In this document: positions 46,531 to 57,690 of the stretch, piece by piece | How the letters are laid out: every line of letters starts with the position of its first letter | Position numbering within the stretch: the stretch's first letter is position 1 | Assembly: GCF_029227915.1 (NCBI RefSeq) | Contig: NC_079879.1 | Coordinates: 11,286,001-11,350,000, forward strand | Length of the DNA: 64,000 bases | Reading direction: 5' to 3' | Source: Hydractinia symbiolongicarpus | Taxonomy: Eukaryota; Cnidaria; Hydrozoa; Anthoathecata; Hydractiniidae | Made by a program: the position numbers and the translations under genes | Notes under the pieces: generated by a model | What the model was told of the DNA's origin: nothing | The model's input: only the letters and a program-made list of their open reading frames with translations | Databases searched by the model: none

Positions 46531-49500
46531 TTTGAATGTTTAGCTATAGGTTTAGTTGGGATTTGTTTTTACGCATGTGAAAAAAAAAATAATATGAAAA
46601 ACTGATATTCACAGTATCCAGACTTTAGGTAAGGAAAGTTGTCATATTATGATATGTTCCTAATGTAAAATAATATAAATATATAGCTTATTATTATATT
46701 AGATTAACCTCTAGTAAATTAACAGAAATGCCTAACAACTTATAAAAAAAAATTTATGTGATTTACCTGACTTCAAAAAGCATGGGATGAGGAAATATGT
46801 TTATCTTTATTTTAAGAATGGGCTCACTGTCAACTAGTTTCGCTTGTTTCCTTCAAATTTTTTACAATATCAGTTGCCATCCAGCTTGTCTTAATAACAC
46901 TAGGTGGGTGAACCATATCAGCACAATAATATTTTTTTTCAGGCAATTAAAGTGTGATGTGAGCTTTGTATTGCGATTACTAAAGAGTATTTTTTTAAAC
47001 TTTTATACTTTAAATGAAGAAACCTTTTAAGTCCCAAAATCCCATAATCATAGAAAATAACTTTCGTGAATGACCCTTTGAAAATTAGAAACTTTGGAGA
47101 TTAGAAACTTTGGGGATGGCTCACTGTGTGGGCCGTTGGATGTTGCCGGGGAGTTGTCTATAGAGCGCAAACCCTAATTGGGTCTGCGTAGCTTAAAGTG
47201 AGCGTTAAATACTCTAGTATTCTCCATCTAAGGCATGGCCCCTCCTGGAAATCATAGACAGGGTATATCCCTCGATATCTGTGAGGCTAGCCATGTAAAA
47301 TATGCACATCTATCCATCTATCTGCTTATGCAATTAAGCCTTTTCAAAAAAATTTAGGTGAAGGTGTACCTTTTGAGTATGGTTTTTTGAATCGCCATTT
47401 TTTCAGCGATAGTTAACCAAAGTTTATTTATTCATACATCATCAAAAAGCATTTTTAAATACCTATCAAATAATATAAAAATAATTTGAAACTTTTTAAC
47501 TTGTAAAAATTACAGAGACATTTTTGAAACACTCTGCCTTCAAAAAAGTAACTTCATTTACAAAACTATTTCGTTTCCAACTCTCAGTCGATGTCCTTTA
47601 GAATCGTGATAGATGTAAAAACGATTTTTTTAATTATTTTCCACAAAATCCCCGTTTTTGATTTATTTTTATTTTTCCAAAAAAGCCATTTTTTAACTCA
47701 AACTTTTGTCTTTACTAGAGAATTGTTGATTTTTTGAAGATAAAAAAAATCGCTTTTAGATAAACAGGATAGCCTTGGCACTCTCCTTTGTAGAGCTTCT
47801 CTAGTTTTGTAAAGTAGATTTGAAATGTAATAGATGGTATACGAAAAAACAACACTACGAAGAAGATTTTTTAAAATATCACACCTTTCAAGCATACTCA
47901 TGATGATGGTGATACTTTCACACTTCCGAGGCGATGAATATTCAGAAGGTTGTCCTTTTAAATTTTATTATTCGCAAACACGTGACTGAGTGTACCATAG
48001 AAATCAAAGCAAAATTTTTTTTAAAAACACATGAACAGCGATTTACGATAACTTGACATTTTTAGAAATGAAAGATTTGAGGTGGTTTTTTTCCAGATGG
48101 TGATTTCTTTTCGGAAAGAGATTTTTTTTTATTTTGAAAATTATACTCACAAGAGTGTTAAAAACATTCACTTGTAACTCCTATTCAATTTGAGGGTGTG
48201 AAAGACCAATTAGAAGGAAAAAGTTAGTTATTTGGATGAAGTCAATGTCCCCCCTTTAGAAAATAAATAAATGGTTTCACCATTGGAAAGATTGTCATTT
48301 CTTTAGTATAAATGGCTAATAAAAAAATTGTTTTTTTTTATACAATAATGGTATACCGTCACCTTAAAATACACATTGTTTTGTACGAGTTCTGTGATTC
48401 TTAGAATATTAGTGAGATAAAAATTAGTAGCTAGCTATACAATTGTTTCTAAATAAAAAATATTAAAAATATTAAATTTCATAGAGCTGTATATGTCTGC
48501 TAAAAAACAAATAAAAAACTTGGCTATTTCCTTTCTCAAATTACATATCCTCCAAGTGAATGGGTAAAACACCAATTTTTTCAGCTTTAGTAACTGGAAA
48601 TACCTTTTCTAGCCAAGGAAAACAAGGAAAGAAATAGTGAATTGTATATAAAATTCAGAAGGATTCAATTTTTATATACTAAAAATATGTGAGTACATAA
48701 TACAGTAAAAATGTTTTTATTTTTATTTTTAAAGAGAACTTCTTTGCAGGTGCTATCTTTTTTCTAAGAATATTTTTTTTTTACAAAACTTGTCTATCTC
48801 TTGTTTTAATTTTGCCAATGACGCTGTGACTCAATCAGTAATGTAAGTCCACATCATGCAGAATTGGACAAAACTTTAGGCATGGCTTCTAATTGTGATT
48901 TGAGATTTACTCGTCTGAATAAGAATGAAAGGTTATAAAAATCAAATTTCAGTGGATCAATCAGTTAAATGATTCTTAAACAATTGTTTAGAAAATTAAC
49001 ACTATTCTAAATAAAAGTTGTAATAAAAGCAAAATTTAAAATTGTCATTTAAAAATTCAGAGAACGTTGGATTTTATGAAGATTAACTAAAGATTAAATA
49101 AACTTCTTGTCAGGTATTTTTAATGATTGTTTAGTATTTTCTTGTATGTTTTAATCTGTTTCTCTTTAGATAAAAACCATAATGGTATTATATTCTGAAA
49201 AATGATACAAGTTTTGTTAAGGGCATTATCACTAAGCTTAATGTCCAGGAAATACAGTTTAAAAGTTTTCTCAGGCTTCGACCACAAAAAGATCCCTGTT
49301 TTTTTCATATAAGAACATTACACACAATCACACAAACACACTTGCATATAAGAGATGTGTGTTTGATGTCAATAATTTTTGTTTCAGTTGATAGACGTAT
49401 TCTTGGTCTTGATTACCCTCTGATGTTGACAAATCATCCTCTAACTAACAAGTAAAAAGAGATTACTGTTAAAAAATCAATACAATATCTTACTTACTAT

Positions 49501-49557
49501 GTTTAATAGCTCTTGTTTTTGCCTAATCAGGAACTTTTACTCTCATTTTAGCATTAA
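46531..49557. other. Intergenic repeats upstream of RPIA
   Basis: Contains a single copy of the SINE-like repeat at 47165-47325 (see also 24138-24535) and a repeat shared with 45600 at 49385-49457. The rest is AT-rich and unassigned. ORFs at 46797-47030 and 47698-47901 show no protein features. An acceptor-like TCATTTTAG ends at 49551, six bases before the RPIA start. Confidence 0.45.
47165..47325 (+). repeat. Single copy of the SINE-like dispersed repeat
   Basis: Shares AATTGGGTCTGCGTAGCT, GGCATGGCCCCTCCTGGAAA, AGACAGGGTATATCCCTCGA, GTGAGGCTAGCCATGTAAAA and the ATGCACATCTATC microsatellite tail with the right arm at 24388-24535. The tetranucleotide-type tail suggests retroposition. Identity by eye is around 90%. 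Confidence 0.75.
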
Positions 49558-51068
49558 ATGAATAAATATTTGTTCTTTTCAAACTTAATCAAAACTCAAG
49601 TATCCTCGAAAGTGGTTACCCGACAAATAAATATGGCTGCTGGAAAGAAAGCTGCTGCTATTAAAGCTATTGATGATTATGTATCCAATAATCAAAATGT
49701 CGGCATTGGAAGTGGCTCAACAATTGTGTATGCAATTGAACGGTTATCTAAGAGAATTCAAAATGAAAACTTACAGATTAAATGCGTCCCCACATCCTTT
49801 CAAGCTCGCCAACTAATACTGGAGAACGGGTTGTACTTAAGTGATTTGGAACAAACACCAGAGGTATGTACGTCAAAATAATGTTTCCAATTTTTTCGTA
49901 AATAATTTTTAACACCAATTTGTTTTAAAAATTGTATTTGGTCTGGAAAATCCTGTAAAATGGCTTTAACTGATAGTAATCTATGTAATCCTAGTAATTT
50001 TATTGTCAGCTTATTAACACCATATAAATTGTTTTAACCCTGTTGTTGAGCCAAATTATTAGTTTTTTTTTTCAAATATTATCCTTTAAAAGAACTTCAA
50101 AACCAACTCCACCATACACTTCTTCAGACTAATAGTAGTTGAAAATTGTAACAGGGATTGACTATTATAATTACTTTGATAATTGTTTTGTCCAAACTGG
50201 GATGTAGCTTCTGTTTGTCAGATATATAATCAAGTAGTAGTTTTATACATCTTTTCAAATATTAACTGCAATAATGTTTGCATCCTACTTATCTGCAATG
50301 AAAATAATTTTTTTGGCATAAACATCTATTGCCTATACAAACTAGCCAAAATCTGTTTTTCTTACCGATGCATCCAATAATTTTTGACTGACCTCGTGAG
50401 TACAACATATACTAACAGTTCTACATTGTAGTGTATTAATCCACATCTTCTGTCTTATAATGATGTGTATATGTTAAGACTAGCCACGCTGAACTAAAAA
50501 CTGTCAGTCCTTGTGTTTTGATATTTGAATAACAAGTCGATAACTAGACCTTAGACTTCTCTCTTGATAATAAACATGTCTCAGAGTTGCGTTTAATTTG
50601 TTCCAGCTTGATGTGGCAATCGATGGTGCTGATGAAGTTGACCAATATCTAAACTGTATCAAAGGTGGAGGAGGGTGTTTAACTCAGGAAAAAATTGTTG
50701 CTTCATGTGCAAAGAAGTTTATTGTCATAGCTGATAGCAGCAAAGACTCCACAAATCTGGGTGACAAATGGAAGAAAGGAGTGCCTATAGAAGTTATTCC
50801 AATGGCCTTTAAACCAGTTTCTTTAAAGCTGGAAAAACTTGGACTAAAACCTGTATTGCGAATGGCAAAGTCGAAAGCTGGTCCCTTAGTTACAGATAAT
50901 GGAAATTTTATTATTGATTTTGAGTTTGAGACTGTGAAAGATTGGAAAAGTTTAAACAATCAAGTTGTTAGTATTCCAGGCGTTGTCGAGACTGGTTTGT
51001 TTATCAATATGGTGGATTGTGTTATTTTTGGAAACGAGGATGGAACAGTTACTTTGAAGGGAATTTAA
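49558..51068 (+). CDS. RPIA: Ribose-5-phosphate isomerase A, 2 exons
   Basis: Interconverts ribose 5-phosphate and ribulose 5-phosphate in the non-oxidative pentose phosphate pathway. Exons 49558-49863 and 50607-51068 join in phase 0 (QTPE to [12 protein letters not shown]) for 255 residues. The family motifs are all present: VGIGSGSTI (phosphate loop, about 50-58), [20 protein letters not shown] with the catalytic-site Asp pair, [14 protein letters not shown] with the Lys/Glu motif, VIADSSKDS, and the C-terminal [13 protein letters not shown]. About 25 residues precede [12 protein letters not shown]; that Met (residue 26) could be an alternative start. A pyrimidine-rich TTTTAG acceptor-like site lies only 6 bp before the first ATG, which would leave almost no cis-encoded 5'UTR. 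Confidence 0.95.
49864..50606. other. RPIA intron
   Basis: A 743-bp intron with GTATGT donor and TTCCAG acceptor. No feature was recognised inside it. Confidence 0.85.
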
Positions 51069-52402
51069 ACACTAGAAATTTAACCTTGCACTAAAAAATC
51101 TTCATATTTATTTATGTTATTTTATTACACGTCTGTATAAAACACGAGACGAAGTTACAATCCTGTAGTTAAGTAGTTATTGAAAAACTGAAGAAGTAAA
51201 CTACAGAATTAACAACATTTTTAATTTTTAGTACATAATAGTTAGATTCATTAGATTTTTTAAAAGAGGTTCCTTTCAAGCTAATTCTATTCATTCTTTT
51301 GGTGTTTGTAAAAGACACTTTAGGCGATATTTCAGTTTCATTGAATGTTGACCTTGGTTCAGTCCGTTTATTTAAGCAGCTTTTTCACACACAGTAACCT
51401 AAAATGAGAAAAATTTTAAGCAACTGTGTGTCCGAGGTATAAAAAGTGTATACTTGAATTATTTTTTTTTGTTTTCAACGCGATTATTTGTGGAAGATAT
51501 TTTGAAATCGAAAATTTTATAAAAATATTTTTACTTTTTTATATAGTAAAAAACTTCTCTTGTAAATTTTTCTTTATTTATACTTTGTTCAGAAGTCATA
51601 GGTATTGTAAATTTAGATTTTCATTATTGGTGGAAAAAAAATTTTGGTCGGAGAAAATTTTATCACTTATGTCCCCATTTTAAATTTTTATATTTATAAA
51701 TAAACTAATGATTACAATTTTTGATATTTTGAGGAAAAAAAGGGAAGCTATGAGAATGATCGAATTTTTTATTGTGATAGTTGATGAATCATCCGAAATA
51801 AATAACTCGTCTCCAAAGAATCTGATTTCCCAAATTTATATTCTTTCGTTGGTTAAAATTGCAGTCATTTCGGAAAAACTTTTGTTCAGCAAAATATTAT
51901 CTGATCAATTTAGACCACTGTAGTTTTTATTTTCTCCTTAAAATATTCCATGAATTTTCTTAGAATTAGGTCGTATTTTTACCGTCTAACATGTAATGCT
52001 AGATTTAGCGTCCCTCTCACAAGAGAAATAACTCAATAAACGCCTGTCTAAATTATATTTCAATCCGAGCTAGAGGTGAACTTATTTGATATATGAAAGT
52101 TTGCTTCTTTAAATCATCCGCACTCAGATTTTATAAAAATGTTTATTTTGGCTATAAACTAACCTTTTCTAACTTATACGAGGATAACATTGGTGATAAC
52201 AGTGCAGTGTTTAATAGTAAATTTATTGATTGAGTGACCCTCTAATAAATAAAAACTTTAAATGAAAAATTAATTTGTTCCTTGTGCAAACTAATTCCTA
52301 TGTACTACTAAATCTATTTTACTATAGGTGTACTCAAGACTGCAGGCAAGACATCAGGCGTGATGAGCCACCAACATAACGGAGACTTGTTATTGATGTC
52401 TC
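51069..52402. other. Spacer between RPIA and ABHD10
   Basis: AT-rich sequence with no supportable gene. The ORFs at 51426-51683 and 51708-51923 are Phe/Ile/Lys-rich with no domain and are treated as chance. Part is presumably RPIA 3'UTR. Confidence 0.4.
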
Positions 52403-53936
52403 ATGAGCTTTCCCAAAGAAACAAGCCTTGACATTTGCTGTTCATCCTTTTCATTTAGGATGATTATTAAAGGTAAACCTCTGTTTCATGTCAGATGTAA
52501 ACACTTGACAAGAATGACGTCACAGGTACAACGCTTTGTACTTCCAGATGGGGTAAATTACATTGGTTATAAACAAAGGGTTCGTGATGTCAACAGTCCT
52601 GGTGTTATATTTTGCTCTGGTTTTCTTTCGAGTTTAAATGGTACAAAAGCATGTTTTTTAGAAGACTACTGGGAGAGGAATAATTTGTCTTACTTGAGAT
52701 TCGATTATTTTGGACACGAATTTTCAAGTGGTTCGTTGGATGACTTTTCTATTACCTCGTGGAAAAAGAACACGTTAGATGTCCTAGACAATTTAACAGA
52801 AGGTTTGTCTGTTTTGCCATCATTTTTAGAGAATATCTTGGTGTGCTCTCTTTGGAAGTTTAGAAGAGATTTTTTATTCTGTTGTGAGCGAGATTTAAAT
52901 GTAGGAAGAGACCTTAAGTGTAAAAAAAATCGCGAAACAAAAGAAAATAATTTCGCGAATGGCCTGTTTTAAAATTTTGTCAGTAATAACGCGTGAAGTT
53001 ACCATAAAAAGTCACCAACGATAAAAAGAACCAAAAAATTGCAAAAAATTAACTTTGCGAGTAGCCTATTCCAATATATTTAAGGGAATAAACGATTAAA
53101 TCTTCCCAAAACATTCTGTGGGGAACATACTTCGCGATTTAACCTCAAATCGCGTAAGCTTCGCGGTTGTTTCTTATTTAAAGTAATATGTTCCATTTAC
53201 ACCATAGTGATAATAACATGAAGATTTTGTTTTGCCTATGTGCAGGTCCGCAGATTATGGTAGGTTCCAGTATAGGTGGCTGGATATCCCTTCTGGTTGC
53301 AATTGAACGGCGTGAGCGTATACACAGCATAGTTGGTATTGCAAACGCGGCTGACATGTTTTATACAAGGTAAGAAATTCAAAATGAGTGGTTAACTAAA
53401 ATAGACAGGTCCATTCTCGTCCCCAGAGCTTAGAGATTAAAACCACGAAAGTAGTAGAGACGAGTTTCGAGGTTTATCTTAAAGAGCTCTGCGGTCGAGA
53501 ATGGTTGACGTCTATTGAGTTTTATGTGCGACGCGGACATTAAGACGACACAAAAAATTAGTAAAATTTTTCTATTTATTGCATTAGATTATCCAGTATG
53601 CCACAGAAAGAAATAGATCTAGCTAAAAATTCAGGTTACTTCGAATTTAAGTCGGAATACTTCGAAGAGTTGCGGGTTCCATTTTCCTGTTTAGAAGATT
53701 CAAGCAAAAATCGGGTTTTAAACTCGGAACAAATTCCAATATCATGTCCAGTGCGGTTGTTACATGGTATGGGTGACAACACGATTTCTTATGAAAATTC
53801 CATCCAAATTGCCAAAAAACTTCAAAGTAACGATGTCAAGGTTAACTTGGTCAAAAAAGCCGATCACCGTTTTTCAAGTTCACATGATTTGAAAATGATT
53901 AGTGAAACACTGGATGAACTAATAAGCAAGAATTAA
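52403..53936 (+). CDS. ABHD10: ABHD10-like alpha/beta hydrolase (probably mitochondrial), 3 exons
   Basis: Serine hydrolase of the ABHD10 family; human ABHD10 is a mitochondrial S-depalmitoylase and acyl-glucuronidase. Exons 52403-52802, 53246-53369 and 53588-53936 join in phase for 290 residues. Family landmarks: GVIFCSGFLSSLNGTKA (oxyanion strand-loop), YLRFDYFGHEFSSGSLDD, the nucleophile elbow VGSSIGGW with Ser142, CPVRLLHGMGDNTISYENS with the acid Asp, and KKADHRFSSSHD with the His. So the Ser-Asp-His triad is complete. An acceptor-like TTTTCATTTAG ends at 52458 and Met20 (52460) follows at once, so the true start may be MIIKGKPLFHVRCKHLTR, a basic N-terminus that suits mitochondrial import. 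Intron 2 carries an inverted-repeat element. Confidence 0.9.
53410..53504. mobile_element. Inverted-repeat element in ABHD10 intron 2
   Basis: Left end CCATTCTCGTCCCCAGAGCT and right end AGCTCTGCGGTCGAGAATGG are inverted repeats with few mismatches, about 95 bp in all. Related to the CAACCTCGTCCCCAGG family with altered tips. No clear target duplication. Confidence 0.65.
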
Positions 53937-54734
53937 AAATTTGTCTGGTTGATTGGGATATCCGTTTTTTTGTCCGGACATGCTCACAAGGCAGGATCAT
54001 ACAAATCCGTTTCTTTCCGGTAAGAAGTTTTTCAGGGAACGCTTTTGCGTTTCATAAAAAGTTTTGAATTTCCTTAATAACCTAAAATTTGGACCTAAAA
54101 TATTGATTCTTTTAAATTTGTTCATCGTTCTTTTAAATTAGTTTCTATTATCGCGTTTTTGAAAAAAATGAACGGTATATTAGGAAAGGCTTGATTATTC
54201 GTAACCATCCATTTCTTCCTGTTAGTCAAAATCTCCTAAAATATTGAATGGTTCTTACACATTGTTTGTGCCTTCTCTTAAATTTATTCCCAAACACCTC
54301 CTAGAACCTCTCAAAATGATAACATCTTAATGTATCCACCCTTTATGTAAGAGAGTTGCATGATGTTTCATTGGTTATATTGATATTTGCAATTCATGTT
54401 GGTTATCAAGAAGTTGGTAGGTGATCTATGTATGGATCCTTCTTGATATATGGGACGTCATTTTCGACTCCTATGACGTTATCAAATTTATTTTTACCTG
54501 GAATGAGTTTGTATTTCTTCACTGTAAGTAGTTCAGTATATATAACCCGCGGACACTTAAGAGTTTCGTGTTTAAACTTTTGAGTCTCTAACTTCTGATG
54601 TCAATTTATGTATAAAGAGGCTCCAAATAATTAAACCAAACAGAATTATCGCTTTATTCTTGTTTTATTAGTAATTAGTTTTTTTACATATATAATAATA
54701 ATTCTAACAAAACTATGAACTTTTATGTATTGTC
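53937..54734. other. Spacer between convergent genes
   Basis: The ABHD10 gene (plus) and the small unknown gene (minus) converge here. No exon, RNA gene or repeat was recognised. Confidence 0.45.
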
Positions 54735-55434
54735 TTATGGTTCGTTATTTGTATGAATTTGTTGTCGCTGCTTCGTCTTTTTCTCCTGCAGAGCATACGC
54801 GTCTATCAAATCTTCAACCAAATCTTTACAGTAATCAGCTTCATCTTCTTCGTCATTGATTGTATCTACTATAAATTGTATCGTAGGTTCTCTTCTTGTT
54901 TTATTACGGTAAAGTTGACCATGGAATATATATGGGTGATACCTAGAAAGTAAAATTGTTTATTAGAGTTTTCTTCCGTGTAGCGACTTCATGTATATAG
55001 CAACATCAGTGAACGAAAAGAATTATATAAGTAGATACTTTAGCGAGTAACTTACTTCGGTGTATGCCTGCAGAAATTCCTCGGAGAGCATTTAGCGTCG
55101 CCCTTCAACTGACAGTTTCTGTATTCGGAAGCTTTATCGCTGAAGAAAAAAAACAACACATTTTTAATGAAAAAATAGAAGGGATATAAAAAATGTAAAT
55201 AAACATTTAGGAAAGTTTGACTAAACATTGAATTAATGCTTACCGTTGTGCGGAATTTTCCATTTTGTCTAGTGCAAAGCGGTTGAGTTCTGTGTTTTCT
55301 TGTGCAAGTTTGTCATTGCGAACATATTCCACTGATGCGTCATCTGAAATTTCCGCGCACTGTCGACAACAACCTTCCAGTCTTTCCATCCAAAGCTGAT
55401 AAAAGGATATATGTAATGGAATTTTTGGACTCAT
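54735..55434 (-). CDS. Unrecognised cysteine-containing protein, 3 exons (model)
   Basis: I do not recognise this gene. Exons 55434-55244, 55139-55056 and 54942-54735 have GT-AG borders and consistent phase, giving about 160 residues. Visible features are a GCCRQC cluster after LWMERLE, a charged helical stretch (QENTELNRFALDKMENSAQR), a middle exon with NCQLKGDAKCSPRNFCRHTP, and an acidic segment INDEEDEADYC. It ends in a Gln/Lys-rich tail. Eight Cys in 160 residues suggest disulfides or metal binding, but there is no signal peptide in this model. TTTTCTTGTTAG abuts the first ATG, and CTTTTATCAG lies 45 bases into the exon; either may be an acceptor, so upstream exons may exist. Splice structure supports a real gene; its function is unknown. 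Confidence 0.55.
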
Positions 55435-57045
55435 CTAACAAGAAAAAAAAAGTGAAAAGTTACTTTTCAGTTCAGAGTAGACGAGACAACTGGTATAAAT
55501 CTAAAAACAATTTATAATTTCAGTCCAACACAAGATAAAAAATTTAAAAGTTTTTTCTCTCTGTTCAGAGCAGAGATGTAAATATAACATCAAAAAAGAT
55601 TTTTTCTTCGCTGATGATTATCAACACAAGAAAGATATAATCGCTTTCCCCTGTGTTAATATAAAGCTTTTAACAGAACAAAAGTTTCGTTTTCAACGTG
55701 TTGCTTTTTTCACCTTCATAATGTGCAAAAATAATTATATGGTAGCTAGCATTCGATTTAGTTATCAAAATCCCATACCACACAGCAGTTTAGAAGTAAT
55801 TACAGAAAAAAAAAGCTTCTGAAAGCTTACGTTTTTTTTGGTTTCAAACTTAGGTTTCTTAGGAGAGCCAGGCTAGCGTATTACATCCTTGCTCTTATGG
55901 TCTACCCGACAAATACTGGAATAAAAATTATAGGTTTTTATTTGCGATAAACTAAGTTTTTTTTAAAAGCTGTCAGATTAGTCTGGATTCTGAACAAGAA
56001 AATTATTGGTTTTAATGTGTGAACATTATATTCGCAACTTTGAATTTATCGTTTTAAATTACAGAATTTACACTTTAGGTTGTAGACTTTACTATACTGT
56101 TTGAAAATGGAAGGCCGTCCTTATATAGGCTATTTTTCCATGTATTCCGTCGCAAGGGACTGGCCTGAGGTGTTTTTTACACGTTTAGCTCAAAATTGTT
56201 CTTATCTTGTTGTTATATATCAGAAATTTTATATATCTTACAATACAAAATGTTTTAATCCAGAATTTAAAAATTCTAAAAGTACAAAGCCTGAATTGGT
56301 CGGCAAAAAGAGGAAGAGTTCTTTGTGGTTCAAATGTAGTGATCAAAATATAAAGATCAAATCATTTCCAATGTAATAAAGCCATATTTCTTTACACAAA
56401 ACATTAATCAGTTCAATGTCTCACGAGACTAAAATATATTCAAAACTATTACTTATTTTTTTACAATAAAACCAAATTAAACTTACTGAAACTTTTTTCT
56501 CTCCAAGGTTAGCTTGTGTTGTTTTGATCTTCTTTCTCCGATATCAACTGATTCCTGCCTGTGCTTGATCGGCCTTTATAAGATCTCTCCGAGTTTGTTT
56601 AACATTCAAATAAACGATGGACACAAACCACACAACTCGCGAGACATATTCACAAAGAGAGAAAAAACTATTTCTTCATACAAAGACTACATGCTCAACG
56701 CAAAAAATAGGGAGGTGCGAATGCTCTGTGTTAAGTATATTTTAGGAGGTGTGAAGCACTACATAGATGGCGCCAAGCTAAAAACTTCGGGACGATTTTT
56801 CTCTCACTTCATTCAGCATAGGTTGAATAAGAACAATACGGGTTCACACCTTTTTGTATTAATGAAGAAACCACCGGAGCCAACATTTCAGCTCAACGTG
56901 GTGAGATTTGTTTTGAAAGTGTCACACCGATTTCGTATGTTGAAAGTTTTTGTGGTTTTTTTGCGCATAGTAATCGTTGATATTTTTAAAGTAAAGTTTT
57001 TCGCAATTTTGATTTGAAAATATTTGTGATTTACAACGCTCTATA
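55435..57045. other. Unassigned region upstream of the small gene
   Basis: Two plus-strand ORFs (56101-56376; 56514-57017, 167 codons) lack domains, compositional signs of coding or good splice context. The longer one has a plausible middle (KNREVRMLCVKYILGGVKHY) but hydrophobic, repeat-like ends. An upstream exon of the minus-strand gene could lie here; none was identified. Confidence 0.25.
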
Positions 57046-57046
57046 C

Positions 57047-57690
57047 ATACAGGGGGTCACCTTTTTTAAAAAAGTATATTTTTAAGTAAAAACAAAGCTG
57101 TTTTTAGTGTTCAGAATATTCTTAGACGCAGAGACGGGGGTCACCTTTTTGCTAGAGAATGATTATTTTTGATTTAAGTATATTTTGAAGTAGAAACGAA
57201 TGTTATTTCGGTGCTTAGGAGATTTTTAGAGAAATGCATTTTCTCCCCCACCACATTAAATCTCGTACCGCAAGGTCACTCTTTTAAAAAAGTATATTTT
57301 TAAGTAAAAACAAAGCTGTTTTTAGTGTTCAGAATATTTTAAGACGCAGAGACGGGGGTCACCTTTTTGCTAGAGAATGATTATTTTTGATTTAAGTATA
57401 TTTTGAAGTAGAAACGAAGGTTATTTCGGTGCTTAGGAGATTTTTAAAGTAATGCATTTTCTCCCCCACCACATTAAATCTCGTACTGTTAAAAAAGTAT
57501 ATTTTCAAGTAAAAACAAAGCTGTTTTTAGTGTTCAGAATATTTTTAGACGCAGAGACGGGGGTCACCTTTTTGCTAGAGAATGATTATTTCTGATTTAA
57601 GTATATTTTGAAGTAGAAACGAAGGTTATTTCGGTTCTTAGGAGATTTTTAGAGTAATGCATTTTCTCCCCCACCACATTAAAACTCGTA
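57047..57690. repeat. Three tandem copies of a 205-219 bp unit
   Basis: Each unit has AAAAAAGTATATTTTTAAGT, then CAAAGCTGTTTTTAGTGTTC, GACGCAGAGACGGGGGTCAC, TTGAAGTAGAAACGAA and TTTTCTCCCCCACCACATTA. The AGTATAT word begins at about 57072, 57291 and 57496, so the spacings are about 219 and 205 bp. Copies differ at only a few positions, indicating a recent expansion. No coding frame runs through them. Confidence 0.9.

Noticed and set aside
56514-57017. 167-codon plus-strand ORF
   Set aside because: No recognisable domain, uneven composition and no clear promoter or splice sites. Kept only as an unassigned stretch.
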